Part shown: positions 16,068 to 23,019 of the stretch, piece after piece | Layout of the letters: each line of letters begins with the position of its first letter | Position numbering within the stretch: position 1 is the stretch's first letter | Assembly (NCBI GenBank): GCA_903927775.1 | Contig: CAIYOE010000234.1 | Location: 1 to 26,331 of the forward strand | Direction: 5' to 3' | From: an uncultured Micrococcales bacterium | Lineage (GTDB): Bacteria; Actinomycetota; Actinomycetes; Actinomycetales; Microbacteriaceae | Length of the DNA stretch: 26,331 nucleotides | Translations under genes and position numbers: made by a program | The notes under the pieces: model-generated | The model's input: the letters and a program-made list of their open reading frames with translations, nothing else | Databases searched by the model: none | What the model was told of the DNA's origin: nothing

Positions 16068-17060
16068 TTATTCAGCAACCTGGTCGTTGTCGGGCGTGGA
16101 TTGGCCCAGAGCCCTGAGGGCGAAATTCCGAACCACTGTGCGAGCCTCTTGAGGTGCTGTAACCCTGGCGCTGCCGCCGAATCTGGCTAGTAGCGGCCCA
16201 AGGGTGTTTAGGTTTCCCACCTTGATTCTCACCTGAAGGTTGCCATTTGCCGACTCCCCCAGTTGCACAGCCTGGTAGTCACCGATGATGCTAAAAGCCT
16301 CTGGTTCGAGTTCCAGAGTCACGTCGAAGTCACTGTCCTTGGGGATGTAGATTTCCTCGGTGAGTTCGGCTTCGAGCGCAGCTTGGCAGATCGGAGTCTC
16401 GGTGATTTGTGCCTTTTGCATTCGATCGAGACGAAACGCCCTAACCTCTTGGTTTTTGAGACAGTAACCGCGAAGAGTCCACACGTCGTCTTTGGAAACC
16501 AAAAGCAGAGGGTCGATCTCGCGCTCCGAGGTTTCGTCTTTGGCGTTGCGGTAGACACAGCGAATCCGTACCTTTTGGGAGATTGCCTTGCGCAAGGTCA
16601 ACACATCGCTGTCTACGCTGCCAGGTATGACATCGAGTGTGGCGACCGGCTCGCTCGTGGAACCCTTGGCCAAAATAGCAAGCAAATCCTGGATTTCGGA
16701 CTTTTGCTCGAAGCCAGGTATCTCGGATAGATAGTTCAGGCCCGCACTCAGGGCGGCAACTTGCCTGGCCGAAATGCGCGGTACGTCGTCGATGGCCGGG
16801 TTTGAAGTCAACACCACGGTTTTTTCACCATCAAAATCGTCAACATAGATGTCGAATAACTCGCCGCCACCGTACTTTCCAACACCGCTAAAAGAGATGA
16901 TTCTCACTGCATCTTCGACTTCGGCTTCGCTCAACTGAAACCGCTCTGCCAACTCAGCAAGCGGAGTCGGTTCATCGGAGTGCACTAAAAAACCAACAAG
17001 TGCAAGCATCAGGTTGTACTTGTCGGCACCTGAAATCTTGGATTTTCTAGGCATGGTCAT
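16068..17060 (-). CDS. pafC: WYL-domain transcription regulator PafC
   Basis: A 330-residue protein: N-terminal winged-helix domain (about 10-75; TPLAELAERFQLSEAEVEDAV), linker helices, then a WYL domain (about 145-215) in which the signature triplet reads W194-T195-L196 (DVWTLRGYC), and a C-terminal WCX domain. With PafB it forms the PafBC activator of the LexA/RecA-independent DNA-damage response in mycobacteria. It overlaps pafB by 14 bp. The first ATG is favoured because AGG lies 6 bp upstream; a second ATG two codons on is possible. In other actinobacteria pafA lies nearby, but it is not in this window. Confidence 0.92.
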   Translation of the reverse strand: MTMPRKSKISGADKYNLMLALVGFLVHSDEPTPLAELAERFQLSEAEVEDAVRIISFSGVGKYGGGELFDIYVDDFDGEKTVVLTSNPAIDDVPRISARQVAALSAGLNYLSEIPGFEQKSEIQDLLAILAKGSTSEPVATLDVIPGSVDSDVLTLRKAISQKVRIRCVYRNAKDETSEREIDPLLLVSKDDVWTLRGYCLKNQEVRAFRLDRMQKAQITETPICQAALEAELTEEIYIPKDSDFDVTLELEPEAFSIIGDYQAVQLGESANGNLQVRIKVGNLNTLGPLLARFGGSARVTAPQEARTVVRNFALRALGQSTPDNDQVAE

Positions 17061-18024
17061 TCACGACCTTTTCTAACCCAGATCGAATCGCTGCAGCAAG
17101 TGAGGCGGGGCGTATAACTTCGATATCGGTTCCAAAGCTTCGAAGCTTCTCGGCGAGGATGCCCTCGTCCATGTAATTCAGGTGATGCACGTTGTCGGTT
17201 TCGGTCCTGGGCAGGTCCATTTCGAAGTAGTTCCATGCCCCTGTGTCTGGTTTGATTCGAAGTGATGCCACTTGGCGTTCTACCAGTTGGTTTAGGTCCG
17301 CGACCGCATCATTGATTTGACTCTGGGTCGGTGGCTCAAATACCTCACCAGTGGCGGTTATTTTGCTCACGATTCGCTTGAGCAAAAAGTTGCGAACCTG
17401 ATTTTTGTCTTGGTCAAGGCTCACCAGTAACCATTGACCACTCACGTTCTGAAGTCGCCACGGTTGGACCCGGCGTTTTTCCGGTTTGGCCGCACCGGGT
17501 TTGCGATAACTGAACTCGATAACCTCGGGGTTATCGATTGCCAAGCTCAAAGGTATGAAGTTTCGATCCTGGGTGGTGATGCTTGGTGCGATACCTAAGA
17601 TTCCGCTGTCTTCCGGGATGTCGCCGAGCGCCCGGAGTCGGGTTAGAGCCAGTTCCACTTCGTGAGATAAAGATGCTTTTGCCCAAACCTGCGATGCCAG
17701 GTTCAACAGCGAAATTTGTCTGGCTGTTAATTTGGCATCTTTTGGCCAGATGAAGGTCTCATTTGGGATCCTGTACCGAAACTCCTGATTATTTTTGTCT
17801 TCAGAAGCGGGAGTGGCGCCCTTTACCAAAACGCCGGATTCCGCGAGGTCGGCTTTGTCTCTTTCGAAGAGCCTGTCCATTGCGGTCTGGTCGCCGGGTT
17901 TGAAATTCTCTTTATAACCCTGAACGGTTTGGAAAATCTCACCTTTGGTGAGACCACGCTTGGTGACAAGCAGAGCGCAAGTTAGGTTGAACAGGCGCTC
18001 TGACTTGTCAATTTTCTCAGCCAT
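17047..18024 (-). CDS. pafB: WYL-domain transcription regulator PafB
   Basis: A 325-residue partner of PafC with the same order: winged-helix DNA-binding domain (about 5-65, TKRGLTKGEIFQTVQGY), helical linker, WYL domain with the signature as W198-L199-L200 (GQWLLVS), and a WCX domain. GGGGGAG lies 2 bp before the ATG. Known role of the family: PafBC activates DNA-repair genes, probably sensing single-stranded DNA through the WYL domains. It starts 27 bp after the FKBP stop, in the same run. Confidence 0.92.
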   Translation of the reverse strand: MAEKIDKSERLFNLTCALLVTKRGLTKGEIFQTVQGYKENFKPGDQTAMDRLFERDKADLAESGVLVKGATPASEDKNNQEFRYRIPNETFIWPKDAKLTARQISLLNLASQVWAKASLSHEVELALTRLRALGDIPEDSGILGIAPSITTQDRNFIPLSLAIDNPEVIEFSYRKPGAAKPEKRRVQPWRLQNVSGQWLLVSLDQDKNQVRNFLLKRIVSKITATGEVFEPPTQSQINDAVADLNQLVERQVASLRIKPDTGAWNYFEMDLPRTETDNVHHLNYMDEGILAEKLRSFGTDIEVIRPASLAAAIRSGLEKVVNDHA

Positions 18025-18051
18025 AGCTCCCCCGAACCTTTTTTACCTAAG

Positions 18052-19041
18052 TTAGTTAGCGCCCAGAATGTCGATAACGAAAATCAGGGTCGAACCTGCG
18101 GGGATTGAACCGGTGGCCTGGTTTTGGTAGGCATCCTTAGGAGGCATTACCGCAACCACCTGAGATCCAACAGTCTGGCCTTCAATGGCCTTGATGAATC
18201 CAGGGATCAGCGCACCCTTTTTGAGGGCAAACTGGGCAGGGGTTCCCTTATCCCAGCTGCTGTCGAACATGTTGTGAGTTGGGCTCCAGACAAAACCGCT
18301 GTAGTGCACGGTAACCGTTTGACCCAACTTGACTTGTGCGCCGCGGCCCTTAATCAAAGTTTCCGCCTGGAATTCCTTTGGCGCACTCGCAACACTCCAG
18401 TCCTGCATTGTTAGACCAGGCTGGCCATTAGGAGCAAGTGAAACCTGAGGAAAGCCGTCTTTAGGGAACTCGGCATCGCCGTTAGCGCGAGGTAGGAACA
18501 CCTTAAGCAACTTGATAACAAAGACGATGGAGTCGTGGGCGTTGATACCTAGTTGAGGGATTGGCTTGTTGCCGTGGCCTTCTTTGGAATCAAAGATGAT
18601 TGCCACGGTTGAACCTTGGCGCGCGCCAGTTAGAGCGTGGCAAAAGTTGGTGGCTGTTTTGTCGACTGGGTTGGCGATCAGCTGGGTTGCAAAGTCGGTG
18701 CCATTCCACTTGGAGCTTTGGAAGCTCTTGCCGGTAGCAGCGTTGAATCCCATGTACTCGAAGTCGAGCATCTCTCCGCCGGTAAAGATCGGACCGTTTC
18801 CTTCATCCACAATCGCAGACTGGGACTTTGGCGCAGAAAGTGGTGTTGGAAAGTTGACGGAAGGCGCAGCATTCTTGTGAAGAGTTACTTTGATTTGGTC
18901 TGCTACAGGTCCCGGATTGAACGGCTCGCATAGGCTCTTCACGCCTTGGTATGCAGCAGGCTGCTGCTGTGCGGAGGTTGAGCAACCTGCGAGTGAAATA
19001 GCGAGTGCGGCAACGGCTGCCAAGGAGATTAGTTTGCGCAA
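18052..19041 (-). CDS. Lipoprotein with two FKBP-type peptidyl-prolyl isomerase domains
   Basis: About 329 residues. The TTG at 19041 is preferred: GAAGG lies 8 bp upstream and the product begins with a compact lipoprotein signal (RKLISLAAVAALAISLAGC, modified Cys at residue 20). A TTG at 19062 would add seven residues including an acidic one and has no ribosome-binding site. Two FKBP domains follow: a divergent one in the first half and a more canonical one in the second (TVTVHYSGFVW, FDSSWDKGTPAQFAL, IPGFIKAIEG). Such proteins assist proline isomerisation during folding outside the membrane. Actinobacteria often carry FKBP genes between pafA and pafB, as the context suggests here. Confidence 0.88.
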   Translation of the reverse strand: MRKLISLAAVAALAISLAGCSTSAQQQPAAYQGVKSLCEPFNPGPVADQIKVTLHKNAAPSVNFPTPLSAPKSQSAIVDEGNGPIFTGGEMLDFEYMGFNAATGKSFQSSKWNGTDFATQLIANPVDKTATNFCHALTGARQGSTVAIIFDSKEGHGNKPIPQLGINAHDSIVFVIKLLKVFLPRANGDAEFPKDGFPQVSLAPNGQPGLTMQDWSVASAPKEFQAETLIKGRGAQVKLGQTVTVHYSGFVWSPTHNMFDSSWDKGTPAQFALKKGALIPGFIKAIEGQTVGSQVVAVMPPKDAYQNQATGSIPAGSTLIFVIDILGAN

Positions 19042-19090
19042 AACAAGAACCTTCGTTTCCAAAATTGTGTTTGTAGTTTAGTTGTTCTAT

Positions 19091-20071
19091 CTAAAGTTCT
19101 TGACGTGCCTGGGCAGCTGTTTCGGCATTCCTGACGGTCTTTCGCAGTTTCTTGTCGCCAACCTGACGCTCCCCAAGATGGTCTGGATTCCAAACTGAGA
19201 GGTCTTCGTCGGTGAATTCGGGTTTGGTGCTCTTTTTGAAAACCGGCAGGACAGTCCCTGGAGCGAGTCGGCGTGCAGTTACTAGGAAACCGGTGTGACC
19301 AATCATTCGATGCTCGGGGCGAACCGCGAGACCCTGAAGGTGCCAGTCACGAACCATCGACTCGAAAGCCTCTGGTTCTGCAAAAAGTCCGCTTTTTCGA
19401 AGATCTTCGGTGAAGCGGGAAAGCTGAGTGACAGTTGCTACATAACCCATGATTAGTCCGCCCGCTGCAAGTGCGTTAGCGCAGGACTCAATACATTCCC
19501 AAGGTGCGAGCATGTCAAGAATCACTCTGTCCACGGTTCCATTTTGAATCTTGATAGGAAGTTGCTCCTGAAGGTCACCTAGGTGGATATCCCAGTTTTG
19601 AGGAGCCGCCCCAAAGTTGGTCGTTGCGTTTGCCTTGGCGATCTGGGCGAACTCTGGCCGGCGCTCGAAGGAATCGAGCCTTCCGCTAGGGCCAATTGCC
19701 CTCAGTAGATACATGCTTAGAGCACCGGATCCCACCCCAGCCTCGACAACACGTGCGCCGGGAAAAATATCACCCATGGTTACGATTAGCGCGGAGTCCT
19801 TGGGGTAAATGATGGCCGCGCCTCGTGGCATAGAGAGCACAAAATCGCTCAGCAACGGGCGGAATGCCAAGTACTCCACGCCGGCCTGGGTTCGAACCAC
19901 GGAGCCTTCGGGCTGGCCAATAATGCTGTCGTGCTTTAGGTCGCCTCGGTGCGTGCCGAAGGCGGCTCCTTCCACCAACGTGATGGTGTTCAATCTGCCT
20001 TTGGGGCCGGTTAGTTGAACGCGATCTCCGGGGCGAAACGTTCCGGTTGGAAGAACTGGGTACTCGCTCAT
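19091..20071 (-). CDS. trmI: tRNA (adenine-58-N1)-methyltransferase TrmI
   Basis: A 326-residue SAM-dependent enzyme making m1A58 in the T-loop of tRNAs. An N-terminal beta domain (1-80) is followed by a Rossmann fold with the SAM loop VVEAGVGSGALS (108-119) and the catalytic-region motif LDMLAPWE (185-192; D186). A basic C-terminal tail of about 40 residues is rich in Lys, Arg and Gln. It corresponds to the Rv2118c-type enzyme next to the proteasome ATPase in mycobacteria. The ATG directly follows the HAD gene stop (TAAATG), so they are cotranslated. Confidence 0.94.
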   Translation of the reverse strand: MSEYPVLPTGTFRPGDRVQLTGPKGRLNTITLVEGAAFGTHRGDLKHDSIIGQPEGSVVRTQAGVEYLAFRPLLSDFVLSMPRGAAIIYPKDSALIVTMGDIFPGARVVEAGVGSGALSMYLLRAIGPSGRLDSFERRPEFAQIAKANATTNFGAAPQNWDIHLGDLQEQLPIKIQNGTVDRVILDMLAPWECIESCANALAAGGLIMGYVATVTQLSRFTEDLRKSGLFAEPEAFESMVRDWHLQGLAVRPEHRMIGHTGFLVTARRLAPGTVLPVFKKSTKPEFTDEDLSVWNPDHLGERQVGDKKLRKTVRNAETAAQARQEL

Positions 20072-20776
20072 TTACTGTCCTTGAATCTCAGCGCCAAAAC
20101 TTGGCTGAAAAAGTTGATTTAGATGGTGTGGCTCCACGCCGGCCAACGTCGGCCATATCACTCGGCCAGGCGCCTCGGGCAGCTCGATCACATTGGGAAC
20201 CCCAACGGCGCGAGTTCCTGCTGCCTCGGCGGAAGTTAGCCCATTGATGGAATCCTCAAATGCCACGCATTCCTGAGGTGACAGGCCCAATCGTTCAGCC
20301 GCAATTAGGTACGCCTCCGGATGTGGCTTGCCGTTGACAACGTCGTCTCCGGCAACAACGAAATCAAATACCGGAAATCCGGTTTGGTCATGAACTGCCT
20401 GTTGAACAGCCAGAGCCATGCGGCGCATTGACATAGTTACTATCACCTGGGGAACTCCATGCAGGTGCAACTCTCTTACTAGTTCGAGAGCCCCCGGTCG
20501 CCAGGGAACTTCCCGTTCTAATTCCGCCATAACCACTGCGGTCAGCTCATCGATGATTTCTTCGACGCTGCGATCAGTAATTTTCATGCGCTCCCGCATG
20601 ATCCGACCTGATTCATACAAACTCAACCCCACCAATGCAAGGCCGTCTTCGTGTGTCCATTTTCCTGGGTAGCGAGCAGCAAGAGCCGATTCGCCCTTCA
20701 TCCAGTACTGTTCGGTGTCTACCAGCGTTCCGTCTAAGTCCCACAGGACAGCAGATGCAATAAGGGCGCTAGACAT
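20072..20776 (-). CDS. HAD-superfamily hydrolase (phosphatase/phosphatase-like)
   Basis: A 234-residue protein with all HAD motifs: DLDGT (D13 nucleophile, D15), motif II around T114 (VIVTMS), K150 and the ED pair before S176 (FEDSINGL). A four-helix cap lies between 20 and 90, as in beta-phosphoglucomutase-like enzymes (subclass IA). The substrate cannot be assigned. It is the first gene of the long minus-strand run and is immediately followed by trmI. An in-frame TAAACT box lies 9 nt before the ATG. Confidence 0.9.
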   Translation of the reverse strand: MSSALIASAVLWDLDGTLVDTEQYWMKGESALAARYPGKWTHEDGLALVGLSLYESGRIMRERMKITDRSVEEIIDELTAVVMAELEREVPWRPGALELVRELHLHGVPQVIVTMSMRRMALAVQQAVHDQTGFPVFDFVVAGDDVVNGKPHPEAYLIAAERLGLSPQECVAFEDSINGLTSAEAAGTRAVGVPNVIELPEAPGRVIWPTLAGVEPHHLNQLFQPSFGAEIQGQ

Positions 20777-20785
20777 AATGATTCG

Positions 20786-20791
20786 AGTTTA
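20786..20791 (-). promoter_or_regulatory. Candidate -10 box upstream of the HAD-trmI genes
   Basis: TAAACT on the minus strand predicts a start about 3 nt before the ATG at 20776, a nearly leaderless transcript. No clear -35 or ribosome-binding site was seen, so this is tentative. Confidence 0.35.
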
Positions 20792-20840
20792 CCTTTGACC
20801 ACTTGCTTTAGAGTTAAACCAGAGTTCGCGCGCAGAAAGT

Positions 20841-21761
20841 ATGACTTTGAATCCACTCCCAATATTCGCTCAGCGCACCCTCATCGTTGCCTTCGAAGGC
20901 TGGAATGACGCTGCAGAGGCCGCCACTCAGGCTGTGAAACTAATCGCCGAAGAAATTCAGGCGGAACCGGTACAGAGCATCGATCCCGAGGAATACTGCG
21001 AATTCCACTACGCCCGCCCACAGGTGTACTTCGACGAAGCCGGAGAACGTCAGATCCGTTGGCCGGCCACAGAACTTTTAGTCCCGGGAGCGGAGGCTAT
21101 CGCCAAGCGCCCAGAGGTCGGAAACCTGTATCTAATGTTGGGAATCGAGCCATCGCTAAGGTGGCGGGCCTTCACATCGGAAGTCCTGGAGATTATCGAG
21201 GATCGCGACATCCAGGCTGTGGTCTTTGTGGGTGCCATGATCGCCGACGTCCCGCACAGTAGGCCGATACAAATACTGACTTTTAGCCAGCACGAAGATG
21301 TTCGACTGCAGTTCGACTTGGAAAAGAGTGACTACGAAGGACCGGTTGGAATCCTCAGCGTTATCAGTCAGTCACTAGAAGAACTCAACGTGCCCACGGT
21401 GAGTTTGTGGGCTCAGGTGCCAGCATATGTTCACCAGAGTCCCTCGCCAAAGGTAACTTTGGCCCTGCTCACCGAGCTAGAGCGTTTCCTTCGGTTGCAG
21501 TTCGACCACGGCACCCTGGCTACAGATGCATTTGCATGGGAGCGCGGCATCGATGAGATTGCCGAGGGCGATGAAGAGATGACTGGTTACATTCAACAGC
21601 TCGAGAAAACCCGCGATGAGCTGCAGCAGACCGAGGGAAGCGGCGACTTACTAGCCAGCGAATTCGAAAAGTTTTTGCAGCAGAGCGCTCCCGGCGACAT
21701 GAAAGCCACTGAAAATCCAGCGAGTTTAGACGCCCCTGACGAATCGTCCGAAGGCGAATAA
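20841..21761 (+). CDS. PAC2-family protein (proteasome assembly chaperone-like fold)
   Basis: A 306-residue protein of the actinobacterial PAC2 family. Visible are the opening FEGWNDAAEAATQAV, the segment LYLMLGIEPSLRWR, the FVGAMIADVPHSRP loop and VSLWAQVPAYVHQSPSPK. The C-terminal part (about 230-306) is acidic and probably helical. PAC2 proteins share a fold with eukaryotic proteasome assembly chaperones; the role in actinobacteria is not established. It is close to the PafBC/TrmI neighbourhood, as in mycobacteria, but no proteasome gene is present. It converges with the small acidic gene, with only 9 bp between the stops. Confidence 0.88.
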   Translation: MTLNPLPIFAQRTLIVAFEGWNDAAEAATQAVKLIAEEIQAEPVQSIDPEEYCEFHYARPQVYFDEAGERQIRWPATELLVPGAEAIAKRPEVGNLYLMLGIEPSLRWRAFTSEVLEIIEDRDIQAVVFVGAMIADVPHSRPIQILTFSQHEDVRLQFDLEKSDYEGPVGILSVISQSLEELNVPTVSLWAQVPAYVHQSPSPKVTLALLTELERFLRLQFDHGTLATDAFAWERGIDEIAEGDEEMTGYIQQLEKTRDELQQTEGSGDLLASEFEKFLQQSAPGDMKATENPASLDAPDESSEGE

Positions 21762-21770
21762 AAAGCCTAG

Positions 21771-21983
21771 TTACTCCTGGTCGCCTTCTGGCAATTCGAA
21801 CGGTAGGTACTCGCCGTAGGCCTCTTCTAAGGCTTCTTCGTAGCTTAGAAATGCGTCTTCTAGCTGGAAATATGCTTGCTCCACCGAAAGATCCTCGGGT
21901 CCGCGCTTTGCGGCCGATGCCTCTAAATGTTTCTCGAGGGCGGCTATTAGTTGCTGCAGTGCGTTACGCGGTTCTTGGGCCAT
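21771..21983 (-). CDS. Small acidic helical protein, conserved-hypothetical type
   Basis: A 70-residue protein with no recognised family. It is strongly acidic and predicted helical throughout (ALQQLIAALEKHLEAS, then SVEQAYFQLEDAFLSYEEALEEAYGEYLPFELPEG), with several Tyr and Phe in the second half. The ATG is exactly 7 nt after a TAGCGT box, matching the leaderless layout seen at other genes here, which supports it being real. It converges on the PAC2 gene. Confidence 0.65.
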   Translation of the reverse strand: MAQEPRNALQQLIAALEKHLEASAAKRGPEDLSVEQAYFQLEDAFLSYEEALEEAYGEYLPFELPEGDQE

Positions 21984-21989
21984 AACTTC

Positions 21990-21995
21990 ACGCTA
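21990..21995 (-). promoter_or_regulatory. -10 box of the small acidic protein gene (leaderless)
   Basis: TAGCGT on the minus strand ends 7 nt before the ATG at 21983, with no ribosome-binding sequence. It faces away from the tRNA-Leu promoter in the same 75-bp gap. Confidence 0.45.
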
Positions 21996-22022
21996 CCCCA
22001 CATTTCTGGTAGTCTCTAGAGG

Positions 22023-22052
22023 TTGCCCGTATGTCTAAAAAACATTTACGGT
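22023..22052 (+). promoter_or_regulatory. Candidate promoter of tRNA-Leu
   Basis: TTGCCC (22023-22028), an 18-nt spacer and TACGGT (22047-22052) form a weak sigma-70-type promoter. Transcription would start about 7 nt on, at or next to the first base of the mature tRNA (22059). Confidence 0.35.
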
Positions 22053-22058
22053 TCACCT

Positions 22059-22141
22059 GTCCGGGTGGCGGAATGGCAGACGCGCTAGCTTGAGGTGCTA
22101 GTCCTCTTATGAGGGTGTGGGTTCAAGTCCCATTTCGGACA
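22059..22141 (+). tRNA. tRNA-Leu (anticodon GAG)
   Basis: An 83-nt class II tRNA. The acceptor stem GTCCGGG pairs with TTCGGAC (two G-T pairs) and the discriminator is A at 22141. The anticodon stem CTAGC/GCTAG encloses loop TTGAGGT with anticodon GAG at 22092-22094, reading CUC/CUU leucine codons. The long variable arm has a CCTC/GAGG stem. The T-arm GTGGG-TTCAAGT-CCCAT is canonical. CCA is not encoded. Confidence 0.96.
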
Positions 22142-22193
22142 CGTTTGCTTGAGACAGCTGACAGATGCTCCTGGATTTATCTGGGTAGCATCG

Positions 22194-22228
22194 GAAAACC
22201 CCAGACCCTTCCACGGTCTGGGGTTTTC
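22194..22228. terminator. Strong hairpin terminator between tRNA-Leu and the PAP2 gene
   Basis: A perfect 14-bp stem (GAAAACCCCAGACC at 22194-22207, 7-nt loop, complement at 22215-22228). The outer A/T pairs provide a TTTT tract on both strands, so it may work in both directions for the convergent tRNA and PAP2 transcripts. Confidence 0.85.
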
Positions 22229-22286
22229 ACTTTTAACGATTCGAGAGTAGCCGGGCTGCCCTTGGCACTCAGAGCAGCACTGTCCT

Positions 22287-22976
22287 TTACTTTTGCTTGA
22301 AAAGCGCCGTCTTGGTGAGCGCTGCGAATAGCCAGCGATTCCAAATCCAGGCAAGAAGCACCACGCCGGCAAAGCTGGTGAAGAGCGAACCCGCTAGGTC
22401 GTTCACATAGTGCACGCCTACGTAAAGTCGCGCCCAACCCATGGCGATAGAGCTCAAAATCCAGAATGCCAGCATTAGGTTTTTAGCTTTGGTGTGCTTG
22501 GTCAGTAGGTAAAGTGCGTAGCCGATCGCCAATGCAAAGCACAGGTGACCGCTGGGAAAAGCGCTGTCGATTTCCTTTGGCAGTAGGCCATGATTCAGCA
22601 GTGTTGAGGCGTCTGGTCTCGGCTCGTTGAAGGAGAGCTTGAAAACCTCGGCCGGCAACCAGCCAGCTCCAACAATGGCAAGGAATCCGAACGCATCGAT
22701 GCGCGATTTGGTGACCACCCAGATAACACCAGCCAAAACCAGAATCAGGACAATCGCCCACTTGGGGCTGTAAATGTCGGAGGCAAAAACCGCCAGCTTG
22801 TTCAGTATCGAGCCACCGTTGGCGTTGATGGCTTTATCCAACTCAAATTCGCTGGCAAGCAAAGCCGAGTTGGTTCCCGCGATTCCACTGCCAAGCGCCA
22901 AGGCCAGTGAAATAAGCACCCAGGCAAGCCAGCCTTTTGGTAGCGGCAGCTCGGTTAATAGGGCTTTTTTAGACAT
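22287..22976 (-). CDS. PAP2-family membrane phosphatase
   Basis: About 229 residues when started at the ATG at 22976, where TAGGA lies 5 bp upstream; a longer frame from 23027 would overlap the previous gene and has no such site. Six membrane helices carry the full PAP2 signature: K113-x6-R120-P121, PSGH at 141-144, and R183...H189...D193. The family removes phosphate from lipid phosphates or pyrophosphates at the outer membrane face, for instance undecaprenyl or decaprenyl diphosphate. It lies 43 bp after a GT-C glycosyltransferase, suggesting lipid-carrier recycling, though the substrate is not known. Confidence 0.9.
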   Translation of the reverse strand: MSKKALLTELPLPKGWLAWVLISLALALGSGIAGTNSALLASEFELDKAINANGGSILNKLAVFASDIYSPKWAIVLILVLAGVIWVVTKSRIDAFGFLAIVGAGWLPAEVFKLSFNEPRPDASTLLNHGLLPKEIDSAFPSGHLCFALAIGYALYLLTKHTKAKNLMLAFWILSSIAMGWARLYVGVHYVNDLAGSLFTSFAGVVLLAWIWNRWLFAALTKTALFKQK

Positions 22977-23019
22977 AGAGGTCCTAACTAGGATTTTCAG
23001 AAAAAGTCTATGCCTAGCG

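Noticed and set aside
16263-16730. A 155-codon open frame on the plus strand
   Set aside because: Antisense within pafC; no ribosome-binding site or family resemblance.
22085-22372. Open frames on both strands across tRNA-Leu and its terminator
   Set aside because: They read through a structured tRNA and a 14-bp hairpin and have no start signals.
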